A stretch of 7,395 bases of DNA from Ahrensia sp. (GTDB lineage Bacteria; Pseudomonadota; Alphaproteobacteria; Rhizobiales; Rhizobiaceae). The number at the start of each line of letters is the position of its first letter. Position 1 is the stretch's first letter. Shown here one piece after another: positions 6,534 to 7,395 of this stretch. The translations under genes and the position numbers were made by a program. The notes beneath the pieces were generated by a model that searched no databases, was not told the DNA's origin, and worked only from the letters and a program-made list of their open reading frames with translations. Location: positions 1-7,395 of the forward strand of contig QILU01000254.1 in NCBI GenBank assembly GCA_003233475.1. Direction: 5' to 3'.

Positions 6534-7233
6534 CGCTCAACCGGATTAGCGGCCCCTGTCGTTCTTCCAATAGTCCGCGAACCCGAACAGTCTTTCCTAT
6601 CAGACCGCTTATCCCTGTCACGTCCCCCTTAAACGCGCCCTTGCCCGTTTTGACAAGGGACACGGTGAAGTCTTGAGACCACTTTTTGCCAAAATTGAGG
6701 TAAAGGCGCTTTTTACGGTCTCCCACCGAAAGCACTTTTCCCTCAATAATAGCAAAATACCCAAGTTTTTGCGCCAGCAATTCAAGATCAGCGGCTGACC
6801 AGGGTAGTTTTTCAGTTGCCCAAATTCCGGCTTTGGCGGCTTCTGCGCGCCGCTCAGCTTCTCGCATCGCTTTCAAACATTCAGGGTTTTCCCCCAATCC
6901 AAAAACTAGTGCCCGCCCCTCGAACAAAAGCCTCCCTTGTATCCAATTTTCGCGCAAAAGATTGTTAAAAGCCTGAACCAATATCCGATTGTACCGATCC
7001 GGTTCACGGTTTGCGGCGTATAATTCAACCCGCCCGTTTATAAAAACTTCCCCCGGCAAATAAACCCCACCAAGCCCATAAGCCTGTTGCTTCCCGTCCA
7101 GCTTGAACATTTTGCCAGATTGTTCGGTCCCAATAATTCCAGAAGTTAAAATTCCCGTGCCACAGGCATGGTTAGATGCATAGGCAGGAGAAGCGGCAAC
7201 CCAGAAAATAAAAATTAGAAAAAACAACCTCAT
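6505..7233 (-). CDS. Secreted thermonuclease (SNase-like) family protein, probably catalytically altered
   Basis: About 242 residues from the ATG at 7233. The start MRLFFLIFIFWVAASPAYA is a signal peptide with a plausible AYA|S cleavage site. The following region resembles staphylococcal-nuclease folds: LGGVYLP, then DRYNRILVQAF (equivalent of the DKYGR block with Arg87), WIQGRLLFEGRALV, a Cys, and EAERRAEAAKAGIWA, the usual final helix. The D and E of the canonical GIDAPE segment appear as Y and G here, so key carboxylates seem lost. A C-terminal part of about 100 residues (YFAIIEGKVLSVGDRKKRLY onward) resembles a small beta-rich domain common to alphaproteobacterial members. GAGGG (complement of 7245-7249) is 11 bases before this ATG; an ATG at 7242 and a TTG at 7251 are alternative starts. 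It likely forms an operon with the M48 gene. Confidence 0.75.
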   Translation of the reverse strand: MRLFFLIFIFWVAASPAYASNHACGTGILTSGIIGTEQSGKMFKLDGKQQAYGLGGVYLPGEVFINGRVELYAANREPDRYNRILVQAFNNLLRENWIQGRLLFEGRALVFGLGENPECLKAMREAERRAEAAKAGIWATEKLPWSAADLELLAQKLGYFAIIEGKVLSVGDRKKRLYLNFGKKWSQDFTVSLVKTGKGAFKGDVTGISGLIGKTVRVRGLLEERQGPLIRLSDEAQIEIIE

Positions 7234-7318
7234 GGCCCGCATTTCCCTCAACCCCCAATCAGATAGCTCAGATCAATTCGGCCTGCTGGTAGAATTGCAG
7301 ATTTGCTGACCTGCGTCC

Positions 7319-7395
7319 TTAAACCAGATCTTCTAATGTCGACCATTCTTCAGATTCTGCAAACCAAATGCCGTCAATGTCAATCAATAAATCCA
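7319..7395 (-). CDS. C-terminal tail of an unidentified leftward ORF, truncated by window edge
   Basis: Reading leftward from the window edge, 24 codons stay open to a TAA at 7321-7319. The peptide begins DLLIDIDGIWFAE and ends EEWSTLEDLV. It is strongly acidic with two tryptophans, a composition more like a real protein end than random frame. The ending is loosely reminiscent of acyl-carrier-protein C-termini (a pattern like TVGDLV), but this is too short to identify. The gene would precede the nuclease-like gene on the same strand, about 85 bases upstream. No clear terminator or promoter was seen in the gap. Confidence 0.45.
   Translation of the reverse strand, partial: DLLIDIDGIWFAESEEWSTLEDLV

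Noticed and set aside
7252..7318. Terminator between the right-edge ORF and the nuclease-like gene
   Set aside because: Only four-base stems such as GCAG with CTGC can be formed and no T-run follows, so no terminator is supported.

Overview
The window looks like ordinary chromosomal DNA from an alphaproteobacterium, most likely of the Hyphomicrobiales (rhizobial/Brucella-like) type. The basis is gene order and protein similarity recalled from knowledge, not a database search. A divergent J-domain/BolA pair, a leftward aroK-aroB-CBS-domain 'hemolysin' cluster, and a tiny membrane protein followed by xerD together match the arrangement I associate with that order. GC content is moderate. No insertion sequence, phage, CRISPR array, rRNA or tRNA was found.

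Layout, left to right. Positions 1-46 hold the first codons of a leftward gene, probably a J-domain protein. It diverges from a BolA-family gene (238-514) that needs a one-base frameshift to read through. The BolA gene converges on a CNNM/CBS-domain membrane protein (605-1876, minus). Between the two lies a long imperfect inverted repeat (499-617) built from heptamers, and its left arm also fits a four-tract G-quadruplex motif. Upstream of the CBS protein, on the same minus strand, are aroB (1948-3054) and aroK (3054-3671), which overlap by one base. They encode steps 2 and 5 of the shikimate pathway. A 16-codon ORF with a good Shine-Dalgarno overlaps the aroK GTG start.

The rightward unit starts with a 47-residue single-pass membrane protein (3889-4032), followed by the tyrosine recombinase xerD (4067-4999). 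XerD meets the next leftward unit tail to tail with one base between stop codons. That unit is a secreted thermonuclease-like protein (6505-7233) followed by an M48-family lipoprotein metallopeptidase with a LysM-like C-terminus (5001-6533). The two genes overlap by 29 bases and are probably co-transcribed. At the right edge is the C-terminal tail of another leftward ORF (7319-7395).

Functionally the window is housekeeping: aromatic precursor synthesis (aroK, aroB), chromosome dimer resolution (xerD), envelope maintenance (M48 protease, CBS/CNNM membrane protein) and a stress or iron-related BolA. I see no convincing new multi-gene system. The points most worth a second look are the bolA frameshift, the inverted repeat with its quadruplex motif, the aroK leader ORF, the 47-aa protein and the apparently catalytically degenerate nuclease-like protein.
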